A stretch of DNA of 64,000 bases. Source: Comamonadaceae bacterium OH2545_COT-014 (GTDB lineage Bacteria; Pseudomonadota; Gammaproteobacteria; Burkholderiales; Burkholderiaceae_C). The translations under genes and the position numbers were made by a program. The notes beneath the pieces were generated by a model that had not been told where the DNA came from, ran no database searches, and saw only the letters and a list, made by a program, of their open reading frames with translations. The stretch spans positions 62,001 to 126,000 of the forward strand of contig RQYR01000011.1 of assembly GCA_003859965.1 (NCBI GenBank), given 5' to 3'. Below, piece by piece: positions 26,819 to 34,909 of this stretch. Within the stretch, counting starts at the first letter, position 1; each line of letters starts with the position of its first letter.

Positions 26819-27359
26819 TTGTCTCCTCCTCTTTCGTTGTTTTGTCGTTTTTTGAAGGCGGCTCTGGCCTCGCGCTGTGGCCGGCTGCCCCTTACCTTGC
26901 ACACGCGGCCACGGAACCGCTGGGCCTTATGGGCACGCCCCGTACGCTGATCTCAGCGCTGTGGCGTGTGCCATTGAAAGCTCAGTGTAATGCAACAACC
27001 GTATCGAAATGCAGGACGGCCACACACCGCCGATGGGAATAAGAATGCGTACCAGTTTTCATCTACCGCCCCTTTGGGGCATCGCACTGGCGCACTCCGC
27101 GCCCCGTTGGGAAAGCAGGAGCCACACTGGGAACCCATGAGCTGCTCTCGAATACAGGGCAAGGCCGTCAGCCACAAACAGGGGGTAACTTTTTGTGCGC
27201 CATTGCCTGACGCTCTAGCTGCTGTTTATCCACCCTTTTCTGGGCTTCGCCTTGTGTAATTGGTAAGGCTGGGCAGCAAAAGCGCGGGCTGGTCACACAG
27301 GCATGCGCTCCCTGGCATGTCCTTGCAGCCCGTCAACCCGCGTCCCGTCCGCAGCTCGC
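26819..27359. other. 541-bp intergenic region without a supported gene
   Basis: Upstream of the sulfide:quinone-reductase-like gene and downstream of the AhpD-like gene on the same strand. No open frame here has recognisable similarity, and no terminator with a T-run stands out. It should contain the promoter for the flavoprotein operon, which I cannot locate with confidence. Confidence 0.6.
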
Positions 27360-27716
27360 TTACCCGGCGGCTTTCTCGCCGCCAAACTCCTCGTAGGCCG
27401 CCAGCGCGGCGGCGGCGTACATCAGCGACGGGCCGCCGCCCATGTAAACGCACATGCCCAGCATTTCTTCCAGCTCGGCACGGGTGGCGCCCAGTTTCAC
27501 CAGCGCCTTGGCATGAAAGCCCACGCAGGGGTCGCAGCGCGCGGCCACCGAGAGCGCCATCGCAATCAGTTCCTTGGTTTTCTCATCCAGCGCACCTGCC
27601 TTGCCGGCGGCTTGCGCCATGGCGCCAAAGCCCTGCATGACTTCGGGAATGTCCTTGCGCAACTTGGCGGTGTTGGCGGAAATGGAGGCAATCAGATCCT
27701 TGTAGCTTTCAACCAT
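27360..27716 (-). CDS. AhpD-like carboxymuconolactone decarboxylase-family protein
   Basis: The 118-residue protein has the CxxC motif in AARCDPCVGFHAKALVKLGATRAELEEMLGM, with helical folding typical of the CMD/AhpD family. The redox pair supports a peroxidase-partner or disulfide role. It is one of several stress-type genes in a row on this strand (universal stress protein, nitroreductase, NnrS further upstream). Confidence 0.9.
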   Translation of the reverse strand: MVESYKDLIASISANTAKLRKDIPEVMQGFGAMAQAAGKAGALDEKTKELIAMALSVAARCDPCVGFHAKALVKLGATRAELEEMLGMCVYMGGGPSLMYAAAALAAYEEFGGEKAAG

Positions 27717-27854
27717 GTCGTGTCTCCTGTGTCGTCAAATCGGGTTTCAAAGAATGCGAAAGCGCGGCCTCAAGCGGGCACGGCGCACCGCCGCTGGCCG
27801 CGTTGGCCTTGCCCGCCAGCCAAGCCGGCGAGCGCGTGACTTGAGCGGCGTTTC

Positions 27855-28304
27855 TCAGTCTTCCTCTGGCCCGCGCACCACCAGCACTGGCAGTTTGGCA
27901 TTAGCCAGCACGCGCTGGGCCACGCTGCCCAGCACCAGCTTTTCCAGCCCGCGGCGGCCATGCGAGCCCATGACGATGAGATCAGCCCCTGCCGATTCAG
28001 CCGCTTCCAGAATGCCGCGCCAGGCCGAGTGTGACTCCACCACGCGCGTCTGCACCGGCACCCCCGCCGCGCTCATTTGCGAAGCCACGGCGCCAATGGC
28101 TGCATTGGCTTCGGCCGTGGCCGCGCTCAGGTACTGGTCCTGCCCATAAGCAAATTCAGCGCCCACGCCCGTAAACGGATAGGGGTCAATGACGTAGATG
28201 GCCGTTACCTCGCTGCCAAATGCCTTGGCTACGGCAGCCGCCTTTTCCACGGCAGCCAGGGCCGTTGCCGAGCCGTCAACAGGTACGAGGATGTGCTTGA
28301 ACAT
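27855..28304 (-). CDS. Universal stress protein (UspA family)
   Basis: The 149-residue protein begins MFKHILVPVDGS and has the ATP-binding pattern GSHGRRGLEKLVLGSVAQRVL near residue 115, as in UspA/MJ0577. The ATG at 28304 is chosen over an upstream opening at 28358. It follows the AhpD-like gene on the same strand, in the order nitroreductase, Usp, AhpD-like as transcribed. Regulation and substrate are unknown. Confidence 0.92.
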   Translation of the reverse strand: MFKHILVPVDGSATALAAVEKAAAVAKAFGSEVTAIYVIDPYPFTGVGAEFAYGQDQYLSAATAEANAAIGAVASQMSAAGVPVQTRVVESHSAWRGILEAAESAGADLIVMGSHGRRGLEKLVLGSVAQRVLANAKLPVLVVRGPEED

Positions 28305-28481
28305 GGCGAGTCTCCTTGCTTGGTCAGGGTGTCGGAAAGAAAAATGTGACGCATCCATTGTGCCCGGCGCTCAGGGCAAAGGCTTGATGGCGGTCAAGCT
28401 CCGCGCCCACGCCTGGCAGCCCACGCGGGGCTCGCACTTCAAAAGAAATGCCTTTCAGGCAATCCCTCAAAGACTTGAATG

Positions 28482-29156
28482 CTATGGTTTTTGGTGCGAT
28501 CGCACTGCATCCGCATCCGCATCCAGCACCGTCACATAGTGCACCGGGCACGGGCACGGGCACGGGCGCGGCGGCCTGGGCCGGGCCGTGGCGCCCACGC
28601 TGATGAAGCACAGTGCCTGCTCGTGGTCATGCAGGCCAAACAGCGTTCGCAAAGGGGCGCTGTTCAATGATTGGCCGCTGGTCAGGGCCGCGCCAAACCC
28701 TTGCGCATGCGCCATCAGCAGCATGTTCTGAATGGCGCAGCCAGCGGACACGATGCGCTCGGCTGGCGGCACCTTGGGCCCAGCGCCCCCTGTTTCTTCA
28801 TGCAGGCGCGCCACGGCCAGCAGCAGCCAGGGGCTGCGAAAGGCTTTTTCACGCACCTGTGCCAGCTGTTCGGCGCTGGCGGCGGCATCGCGCGCCAGCA
28901 AGGCGGCAGCAAAGGCATCAGCCAAACGGGGGCGCGCGGCTTCGGGCACCACGATAAAGCGCCACGGCAGCAGGCCGCCATGGTCGGGGGCGGCCGCCGC
29001 GGCGCGCAAAATCTCGGCTTGCTGGCTCGCATCCGGCCCCGGCGGCGCCAAGCGCCGCGGCAGTTGGGTGCGGCGCGAGTGAATGAGCTCGGCGGCCCAC
29101 GCCGCGGCGTCAGCCGGGCTGGCCATCTGCACGGGGTCTTCCGTACCAGTTGGCAT
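28482..29156 (-). CDS. Nitroreductase-family protein
   Basis: The 224-residue protein has the nitroreductase fold: LIHSRRTQLPRRLAPPGPDASQQAEIL near residue 25, APDHGGLLPWRF, LLAVARL and AGCAIQNMLLMAHAQGFGAAL. Such FMN enzymes reduce nitroaromatics or quinones. The start at 29156 has GGAG upstream and overlaps the NnrS stop by 47 bases, so the two are coupled; ATG 29126 is an alternative. The C-terminus contains Pro/Cys and Asp/Ala dipeptide runs (RPRPPRPCPCPCP, DADADAV) coded by short DNA repeats. Confidence 0.85.
   Translation of the reverse strand: MPTGTEDPVQMASPADAAAWAAELIHSRRTQLPRRLAPPGPDASQQAEILRAAAAAPDHGGLLPWRFIVVPEAARPRLADAFAAALLARDAAASAEQLAQVREKAFRSPWLLLAVARLHEETGGAGPKVPPAERIVSAGCAIQNMLLMAHAQGFGAALTSGQSLNSAPLRTLFGLHDHEQALCFISVGATARPRPPRPCPCPCPVHYVTVLDADADAVRSHQKP
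28506..28565. repeat. Short tandem repeats in the nitroreductase 3' end
   Basis: CATCCG repeats three times (about 28506-28523) and GGGCAC about three times (28547-28565). They lie within coding sequence and give Asp/Ala and Pro/Cys dipeptides at the protein C-terminus. They are candidates for replication slippage. Confidence 0.7.
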
Positions 29157-30459
29157 ATCGAATACTCCAGACTGTCATCACGCCCGCCCACAACAAGGCG
29201 GCCAGCGGCAGTACCCAGAACGGGGCGCTGCCCACGGCGGCGGCGGCCCGCAGCAGCACGCTGGCTTGCAGCAGCCAGAACAGCGCCCACACCAGGTCGT
29301 CTGCCACCAGCTTGCGCCCGCCGTGGCCGCACGAAACGCGCGTGACCATGGCCAGCATGAGGGAACCCAAAAACCCCATGCCCAGCCCGTGCAGCGCGCC
29401 CAAACCCAGCACCGGTTGCCCCGCGTACAGCCATAGCGCCCGCGACAGCGCGCTGTAAAGCAGCGTCAGCCCCAGCCACGTAAACCCCGCATGCAGCATG
29501 GCCAGCAGGCGGATGCGCAGGCTTTGCGCCAGCCCCCATACCACGGCCAACCACAGCAGTACGGCTCCCGCCACGCTCTCCAGCACCAAGGTCAGCCACA
29601 GCCACCAGGCGCCCGCCCCGCCCGGTGCTGGCGCCCAAAACATTTGCACCCACGCCGCCAGCACTTGCCAGAGCGCCACGCCCACCATGAACCACAACAC
29701 CCAGAATGGGCGCCAGGCTTTCACCAAGGGCAACACATTGGCCGTGAAAAAAGGAATCATGCGGTGCGCCACGGTCACGTAGGTCACGGTGATGAAGCCC
29801 CACAGCCCCGTGTGGGTGAAGGCCAGCGCCGCATCCAGCCGCCCGGCCAGCCAGGCCAGCAACACCCCGGCCAGGCTGAGCGCACCGACCACGCCGGCCC
29901 AGCCCACAGTTTGGGCATGCACACGGTCTGCCGCACGGCTGGCCGCTACCAGCCGCCAGAACAAAACCACCATCCAGGCCAGCCCGGCCAGAGCCAGCAC
30001 CAGCCCGGCCGCTGCCAGCCATTGGCTTGCATAAGCCCCGGCCAGCCATAGCAGCCAACCCAGCGTTTGCAACAGCACCGCTGGCGCCACTTGCGGCGTG
30101 CGCAGCGGGGTCACGCCCAGCCACTTGGGCCCGGCAGTGAAAAGAAAACCCGAGAAAAACAGCGGCATGAAGCCGAACACCATGACCGCCGCATGCGTCA
30201 GCACCGCTGGCACGGCGGCAGCCGTCAACCCCAGGGCGCCGGTGGTGCGATGAAGCAGCTCTGCCAACCACCAGCCGCTGGCCGCCACCAGAACCAGCAT
30301 CGCGCAGAAAAAGCCCAGGCGGTGCGGCGCGGCCAGCAGCCAGCCGGGCCGCCAAGCGCCCGTCATGGCAGATGGCATGGCTGCGGGCTGACCGGAAGCG
30401 GCTTCGGAAGCCACCACGCCATGCGGGCGGCGGGAAACAGGGACATCAGGCGGTGTCAT
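29110..30459 (-). CDS. NnrS-family membrane protein
   Basis: The 449-residue protein has about twelve hydrophobic helices and the NnrS motifs VFGFMPLFFSGFLFTAGPKWLGV, ITVTYVTVAHRMIPFFTANV and HGLGMGFLGSLMLAMVTRV. NnrS is a haem- and copper-containing membrane protein that protects against nitric oxide and dinitrosyl-iron stress. The HGLGMGFLGS and AHRMIPFF segments include conserved His ligands. The N-terminal 30 residues are a variable cytoplasmic tail. The gene overlaps the nitroreductase start by 47 bases. No nor or nir genes are in the window. Confidence 0.92.
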   Translation of the reverse strand: MTPPDVPVSRRPHGVVASEAASGQPAAMPSAMTGAWRPGWLLAAPHRLGFFCAMLVLVAASGWWLAELLHRTTGALGLTAAAVPAVLTHAAVMVFGFMPLFFSGFLFTAGPKWLGVTPLRTPQVAPAVLLQTLGWLLWLAGAYASQWLAAAGLVLALAGLAWMVVLFWRLVAASRAADRVHAQTVGWAGVVGALSLAGVLLAWLAGRLDAALAFTHTGLWGFITVTYVTVAHRMIPFFTANVLPLVKAWRPFWVLWFMVGVALWQVLAAWVQMFWAPAPGGAGAWWLWLTLVLESVAGAVLLWLAVVWGLAQSLRIRLLAMLHAGFTWLGLTLLYSALSRALWLYAGQPVLGLGALHGLGMGFLGSLMLAMVTRVSCGHGGRKLVADDLVWALFWLLQASVLLRAAAAVGSAPFWVLPLAALLWAGVMTVWSIRYANWYGRPRADGQPG

Positions 30460-30502
30460 AGCGCCCTACTTGTACCGGCCTGCCTCCGGCCGGGCCTTGA
30501 AG

Positions 30503-30546
30503 GGGGTCAAAAAACACAACGGGCTGCCTCTTTTCAAGGCAGCCCG
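30503..30546 (-). terminator. Intrinsic terminator after the FKBP gene
   Basis: Read on the minus strand, CGGGCTGCC / GGCAGCCCG with a 9-base loop (30520-30546) is followed by TTGTGTTTTTT. It ends the FKBP transcript before NnrS. Confidence 0.88.
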
Positions 30547-30589
30547 GTTCAAGTCAACGCGCTGGTGGAGGGGCGCTGGGGAAAGATGC

Positions 30590-30949
30590 TCAGCCTGAAA
30601 CGCCCAGCAACTCCACATCGAACTTGAGCGTGGCGTTAGGCGGAATCACGCCGCCCGCGCCACGGGCGCCGTAGCCCAGTTCCGGTGGAATGATGAGCGT
30701 GCGCTGGCCCCCTACTTTCATGCCGGCCACGCCTTCGTCCCAGCCCTTGATGACCATGCCGCCACCCAGCGGAAACGCGAAGGGATCGCCCCGGTCGCGG
30801 CTGGAGTCGAACTTGGCGCCCTGCTGGCCATTGGCATACAGCCAGCCGGTGTAATGCACTTTGACCTGCTGGCCCGGGCGCGCCTCGGCGCCGCTGCCCA
30901 CCTGGGTGTCTTCGTATTGCAGTCCGCTGGCAGTGGTGGTGAAAGGCAT
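30590..30949 (-). CDS. FKBP-type peptidyl-prolyl isomerase
   Basis: The 119-residue protein is a single FKBP domain (VHYTGWLYANGQQGAKFDSS, VIKGWDEGVAGMKVGGQRTLIIPPELGYGARG, IPPNATLKFDVELLGV). Active-site residues typical of FKBP12 are all present. It lacks a signal peptide, so it is cytosolic. It ends with a strong terminator and stands alone between NnrS and an HxlR regulator on the same strand. Confidence 0.95.
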   Translation of the reverse strand: MPFTTTASGLQYEDTQVGSGAEARPGQQVKVHYTGWLYANGQQGAKFDSSRDRGDPFAFPLGGGMVIKGWDEGVAGMKVGGQRTLIIPPELGYGARGAGGVIPPNATLKFDVELLGVSG

Positions 30950-31076
30950 GAAATGAATCCTTGGAGAAATGGGTGGGGTGAGAAAGAAAGCGCCGCGCTC
31001 TGGCGCTGAATGGTCACGGCCTGGCGCCTGTGTTCAAAGCCGCACCTCGCGCGCCTCAGTACGTCAAAGGAATTTT

Positions 31077-31385
31077 TTACTTCTTCTTGGATTGCGCAGC
31101 CACCCACTTGGTGGCGAAAGCCTGCAGGTCAGACAGGCGCTTGATGAGGTCGGCCCCCGTCATGGTCAGGCTGTAGCCTTCGGAGCTGTGAGTCACCAGG
31201 TTCGCGGCGCGCAGTTCTTTCAGGCGGGTATTGAGGGTGTTGGGCGTGATGCCGCCCACGCTGTCTTGCAGCAGGCGAAAGGTCTGGGGATGACCGTCAC
31301 GCAAAGCCCACATGACGCGAATGGCGTAACGGGACTCCAGCAGGGCCAGCAGCTGGTTGGTGGCGGCGTTTTCCTTTGAACTCAT
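31077..31385 (-). CDS. HxlR-like winged-helix regulator
   Basis: The 102-residue protein has an HxlR-type helix-turn-helix: TNQLLALLESRYAIRVMWALRDGHPQTFRLLQDSVGGITPNTLNTRLKELRAANLVTHSSEGYSLT. The Cys of redox-sensing HxlR proteins is absent. The ATG at 31385 is preferred over an upstream opening at 31436. It lies 127 bases upstream of the FKBP gene in the same direction; its target is unknown. Confidence 0.88.
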   Translation of the reverse strand: MSSKENAATNQLLALLESRYAIRVMWALRDGHPQTFRLLQDSVGGITPNTLNTRLKELRAANLVTHSSEGYSLTMTGADLIKRLSDLQAFATKWVAAQSKKK

Positions 31386-31831
31386 GTCGGGCTTCTCCTC
31401 AAATGGCCGCAGAGGGCTGCGGGCAATGGGGTTCATGATAGCCGAAATTTGCCAAACGCTACCAGTTTCATAGCTTCATGCGAAGCATGGCCGTGGGTTG
31501 AGTGCTACAAATTCAAGAACCTGGGCGTGGCTGGCGCAGGCGTGCCGGGGCCACTCCATGCGCCGTCTGCCGCCGCGCCGAGAAGCCAATGCCATGAACT
31601 TTTGCACTGCTTGCGGCGCTCCACCATCCGGCTTGGCCATCACCTGCTCCCACCTGTTGCTGCCCCCGGTACGGTTTGCCAGGCTGGCTCTTTTCCGCCC
31701 GTCTCGCCCGCCGCAGGGACCGGCCATGGCGCGGTTACAGTCAGGCACTTGCCGTGCCCCGCTTTTGTGCCGCTGGCACGGCTTGCCTGCCGGCCCACCC
31801 GGTTTCTCCGCCATTTGAGTTCCGCCGTTTC
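31386..31831. other. 446-bp intergenic region between HxlR and RDD genes
   Basis: It contains the divergent promoters. An open frame at 31594-31818 begins MNFCTACGAPPSG, like the start of a zinc-ribbon protein, but loses all similarity after the second Cys pair and has no good ribosome site. It might be a decayed fragment. ATAGC-type short repeats lie near 31460-31510. Confidence 0.5.
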
Positions 31832-32335
31832 ATGACCACCGCCCTGCCCCTTGCCACCCCCTCGCTGCGCCGCCGCATGGCCTGCTGGCTGTATGAAGGC
31901 GTGCTGATGTTCGGTGTGGTGTTCATGGCGGGCTACTTGTTCGGCACACTGACACAAACGCGCAACGCGCTGGACAACCGCCATTGGCTGCAAGCCTTTC
32001 TTTTCATTGTGTTTGGCATTTACTTCGGCTGGTTTTGGGCCAAAGGCCAGACCCTGGCCATGAAGACCTGGCACATCAGCGTGGTGGACCGCCAGGGCCG
32101 TCCGCTCACGCAGGCGCGCGCGCTGTGGCGCTATGTGTTGTGCTGGGTCTGGTTTCTGCCGCCTTTGGCCGCCGTCGCGCCTTTTGCCCTTTCCGCAGGC
32201 GAAGTCACCGTGCTGGCTACCGGCTGGGTGCTGGTGTGGGCGCTGCTCAGCCGCTTTCAGCGTGAGGGCCAGTTCTGGCACGACATCTGGGCTGGCACGC
32301 GCCTGGTGGACGTGCGCCCGAACCGCCCGGCCTAA
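31832..32335 (+). CDS. RDD-family membrane protein
   Basis: The 167-residue protein begins MTTALPLATPSLRRRMACWLYEGVLMFGVVF with the RDD-type Arg-rich start and three to four hydrophobic helices, and LAMKTWHISVVDRQGRPLTQARALWRYVL typical of the family. Function is unknown; transport roles have been proposed. The ATG at 31832 is chosen since the frame upstream is non-similar. dgkA and a LOG gene follow on the same strand. Confidence 0.9.
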   Translation: MTTALPLATPSLRRRMACWLYEGVLMFGVVFMAGYLFGTLTQTRNALDNRHWLQAFLFIVFGIYFGWFWAKGQTLAMKTWHISVVDRQGRPLTQARALWRYVLCWVWFLPPLAAVAPFALSAGEVTVLATGWVLVWALLSRFQREGQFWHDIWAGTRLVDVRPNRPA

Positions 32336-32358
32336 GAAGCTGTCACCCCGTCCACCCG

Positions 32359-32748
32359 ATGCCTGCTTTCGACAACCCGCAGAAAAAACGTACCGGCCTG
32401 GCCCGGCTGTGGCATGCCACCGGCTATTCCCTGGCCGGGCTGCGCGCGGGCTGGGAGGAAACGGCCTTCCGGCAGGAAGTAGTTCTGGCGCTGGCGCTCA
32501 CCCCCCTGGCCTTTTGGCTGGGTCAGAGCTGGGTTGAAACAGCATTGCTGGCCGGCTCGCTGCTGATCGTGCTCATTACCGAACTGCTCAACAGCGGGAT
32601 CGAGGCGGCCATTGACCGCTTTGGCCCTGAGCGGCACCCTTTGGCCAAACGCGCCAAAGACCTGGGCAGCGCCGCCGTGCTGCTGGCGCTGCTGCTGGCG
32701 GGCGGCATCTGGGCCGCCGCGCTTTATCACCGATGGATCGCCTTATGA
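32359..32748 (+). CDS. dgkA: Diacylglycerol kinase (DgkA)
   Basis: DgkA phosphorylates diacylglycerol in the inner membrane, recycling lipid by-products. The 129-residue protein has three hydrophobic helices and the signature TELLNSGIEAAIDRFGPERHPLAKRAKDLGSAAVLLAL, including the catalytic Glu and Asn. The N-terminal segment has RAGWEETAFRQE. It overlaps the LOG gene by four bases (ATGA at 32745-32748). Confidence 0.96.
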   Translation: MPAFDNPQKKRTGLARLWHATGYSLAGLRAGWEETAFRQEVVLALALTPLAFWLGQSWVETALLAGSLLIVLITELLNSGIEAAIDRFGPERHPLAKRAKDLGSAAVLLALLLAGGIWAAALYHRWIAL

Positions 32749-33338
32749 AGCACGCCGGCCCCGCCTTTTCCATTTGCGTTTACTGCGGCTCGCGCCCCGG
32801 CGCTGATGGCAGCCACATCACGCTGGCCCGGCAGGTGGGGCGCTGGATCGGCGCCCATGGCGGCCAGCTCGTTTACGGCGGCGGCCGCAGCGGGCTGATG
32901 GGCGCGGTGGCCGATGCAGCGCTGGAAGCCGGCGCCCCGGTGATCGGCATCATTCCCCGCGCGCTGGTGGAACGCGAACACGCCCACCATGGCTGCACCA
33001 CGCTGCATGTGGTGGACACCATGCACGAGCGCAAGCGCCTCATGGCCGAGCACGCCAACGCCTTCCTCGCCCTGCCCGGCGGCATTGGCACCTTTGAAGA
33101 GTTCTATGAAACCTGGACCTGGCGTCAGCTGGGCTACCACGACAAGCCGCTGGGCCTGCTCAACCACGCCGGTTTTTATGACCAGATGCTGTCTTTCTTG
33201 CAGCACACCGTCCGGCAAGGTTTCATGGATGAGGAACAGATGCGCCTGATAGACGTGGACACGCAGGCCACGGCCCTGCTGCCACGCCTGGTGCAAGCCG
33301 CCGGCCTGCCGGGGCCGGTGGACATGCGGCAGATTTGA
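32745..33338 (+). CDS. LOG-family phosphoribohydrolase (TIGR00730)
   Basis: The 197-residue protein has ICVYCGSRPGADGSH and the motif LPGGIGTFEEFYE, which together define LOG proteins that cleave nucleoside 5'-monophosphates to the base and ribose 5-phosphate. In plants and some bacteria they release cytokinins; many bacterial ones are general nucleotide hydrolases. ATG 32745 overlaps the DgkA stop; an in-frame ATG at 32733 is less likely. It ends near repeat copy B. Confidence 0.93.
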   Translation: MKHAGPAFSICVYCGSRPGADGSHITLARQVGRWIGAHGGQLVYGGGRSGLMGAVADAALEAGAPVIGIIPRALVEREHAHHGCTTLHVVDTMHERKRLMAEHANAFLALPGGIGTFEEFYETWTWRQLGYHDKPLGLLNHAGFYDQMLSFLQHTVRQGFMDEEQMRLIDVDTQATALLPRLVQAAGLPGPVDMRQI

Positions 33339-33456
33339 CCCCCGTTGAAAAGCTGCGCACCGCGCTGGCTCATGGCGCCGCCGCAGCCAGCGGGCGCGGC
33401 AACGCCTTGGTGCTATTGCCCCCCACTCGATCATCCGGCTGGGCCAAGCGCCATTG

Positions 33457-33656
33457 GAGCCTGTTCAAGATCTCGGCGCGAGCAGGCAAGAAGCGGTTTG
33501 GGATGGGATGGCAAGGCGTCACCGGGTACACATGACGCGGCCAATAGCCCGTGGATAGCCCGTGATATCCCGTGCTATTGGCCAGCTTTGCTCGCACCTC
33601 CGGCCCGCCCCAACCCGCTTGACGGCCCCGCCGCGCCGGGATTTTGAACAGGTTCT
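33457..33656. repeat. MITE-like dispersed repeat, copy B
   Basis: It starts GCCTGTTCAAGATCTCGGCG and ends GGGATTTTGAACAGGTTC, forming terminal inverted repeats near 20 bp, extended inward by AAGCGGTTTGGG opposed to CCCCAACCCGCTT. It holds an internal hairpin CCAATAGC/GCTATTGG (33541-33581). It lies between the convergent LOG and FAD-oxidase genes, overlapping the stop codon of the latter. Confidence 0.85.
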
Positions 33657-34804
33657 TATGGATGCAAACGGCGCAAGCGCCGGGGCGACAAAGCCGCCGC
33701 ATCCACCCCCTGCGCCGCCAGTGCATCCGGCAAGCGCTGGCGCAGCACCAGGCTGGCGGCCAGCTGGCTCACGCCTGGGGCGCTCTGAATACCGTAGCCG
33801 CCTTGCCCGGCCAGCCAGAAAAAGCCGGGGCATGCCTCGTCAAAGCCCACCACCATCTCGCCATCGGCCACAAAGCTGCGCAGCCCCGCCCAAGTGGCGC
33901 TGGGCCGGCGGATACGCAGGGTGGTCGCCGCTTCAATGCGGTGAATGCCGGTGGCGATGTCCAACGCCTCCGGCAGCACATCGTGCGGCGGCACGGGATC
34001 GGCATTGGCGGGAGAGCCCAGCATTTGCCCCGCATCGGGTTTGATATACCAGCCCTCTGCCTCGTCCACGCCCGAAATGGCGGGCCAGCGTGACGCATCC
34101 ACACCGGCGGGCAAGGCAAAAGTGAAGGCGCTGCGGCGGCAGGGCTGGATGCCAATGGCCCGCGCGCCAAAAAGCGCTGCCGTTTCATCCACCCATGCCC
34201 CGGTGGCGTTGACCACCGTGGCGGCGCGCAGCCTTTCACCGCCGGGCAAGCTCAGCGTCCACGCCTGACCGTCATGCGCTGCGGCCGTGGGTGCGCAAGC
34301 CGCGCGCCAAGTGCCGCCGCTCGCCACCAGGCCGCGCAAGAAGCCTTGCAAGATGGCATGCACATCCAGATCCGCCGTGTCGGGGTCATACAGGCTGGCA
34401 TGCACCGTATCCGCCCGCAAACAGGGCGCGCGGGCCACGGTGGCCGCCGCGTCCAGCACTTGCAGGCCGGGCGTGGTCTCGGCCAGTTCTGCGTGCAGCG
34501 CCGCCAACGCATCGGCCTGTCCATGCCAGGCCACGTACAACGCGCCGCGCGGCTGCATCAGCGGCGCCGGGGCAAATCCCGCCGGCGGCGCCCCATAGAA
34601 CGCCCGGCTGGCCCGGGTCAATGCCCGCACTTGCGGCGGGCCATAGCTTTCCATGAACAGCGCCGCAGAGCGGCCTGTGGCGTGGTAACCGGACTGGGCC
34701 TCACGCTCCAGCAACACCACACGATGGCCGGCCACCGCCAAACGCCACGCCAGCGAAGCGCCCGCGATGCCGGCGCCGAGAATGGCGGTCTCATAACGCG
34801 TCAT
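33656..34804 (-). CDS. DadA/SolA-type FAD-dependent amine or amino-acid oxidase
   Basis: The protein of about 382 residues opens with a Rossmann motif AILGAGIAGASLAWRLA and shows the D-amino-acid/glycine oxidase pattern: HATGRSAALFMESYGPP, VVNATGAWVDETAALFGA, GWYIKPDAGQMLGSPA and FFWLAGQGGYGIQSAPG. It is closest in style to D-arginine dehydrogenase and glycine oxidase; the substrate is not predictable. The start may be ATG 34804, 34810 or 34834. Its stop codon lies within repeat copy B. Confidence 0.88.
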   Translation of the reverse strand: MTRYETAILGAGIAGASLAWRLAVAGHRVVLLEREAQSGYHATGRSAALFMESYGPPQVRALTRASRAFYGAPPAGFAPAPLMQPRGALYVAWHGQADALAALHAELAETTPGLQVLDAAATVARAPCLRADTVHASLYDPDTADLDVHAILQGFLRGLVASGGTWRAACAPTAAAHDGQAWTLSLPGGERLRAATVVNATGAWVDETAALFGARAIGIQPCRRSAFTFALPAGVDASRWPAISGVDEAEGWYIKPDAGQMLGSPANADPVPPHDVLPEALDIATGIHRIEAATTLRIRRPSATWAGLRSFVADGEMVVGFDEACPGFFWLAGQGGYGIQSAPGVSQLAASLVLRQRLPDALAAQGVDAAALSPRRLRRLHP

Positions 34805-34909
34805 ACCCATGCGTTCGTTGTGTCCGCCCACCATGAAAAAACCTGCATATCAGCCGAACATGCAGGCAGTTGTCAGTTGATTTGACGCAGTTGGCAAACC
34901 GGCACGCCT

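Noticed and set aside
26953-27259. Short frames of 74-89 residues in the 26819-27359 gap
   Set aside because: No similarity, no ribosome site and no conserved motif; treated as non-coding.
31594-31818. Possible zinc-ribbon fragment (MNFCTACGAPPSG) before the RDD gene
   Set aside because: Only the first CxxC pair resembles a zinc ribbon; the rest is non-similar, and there is no ribosome site. It may be decay or chance.
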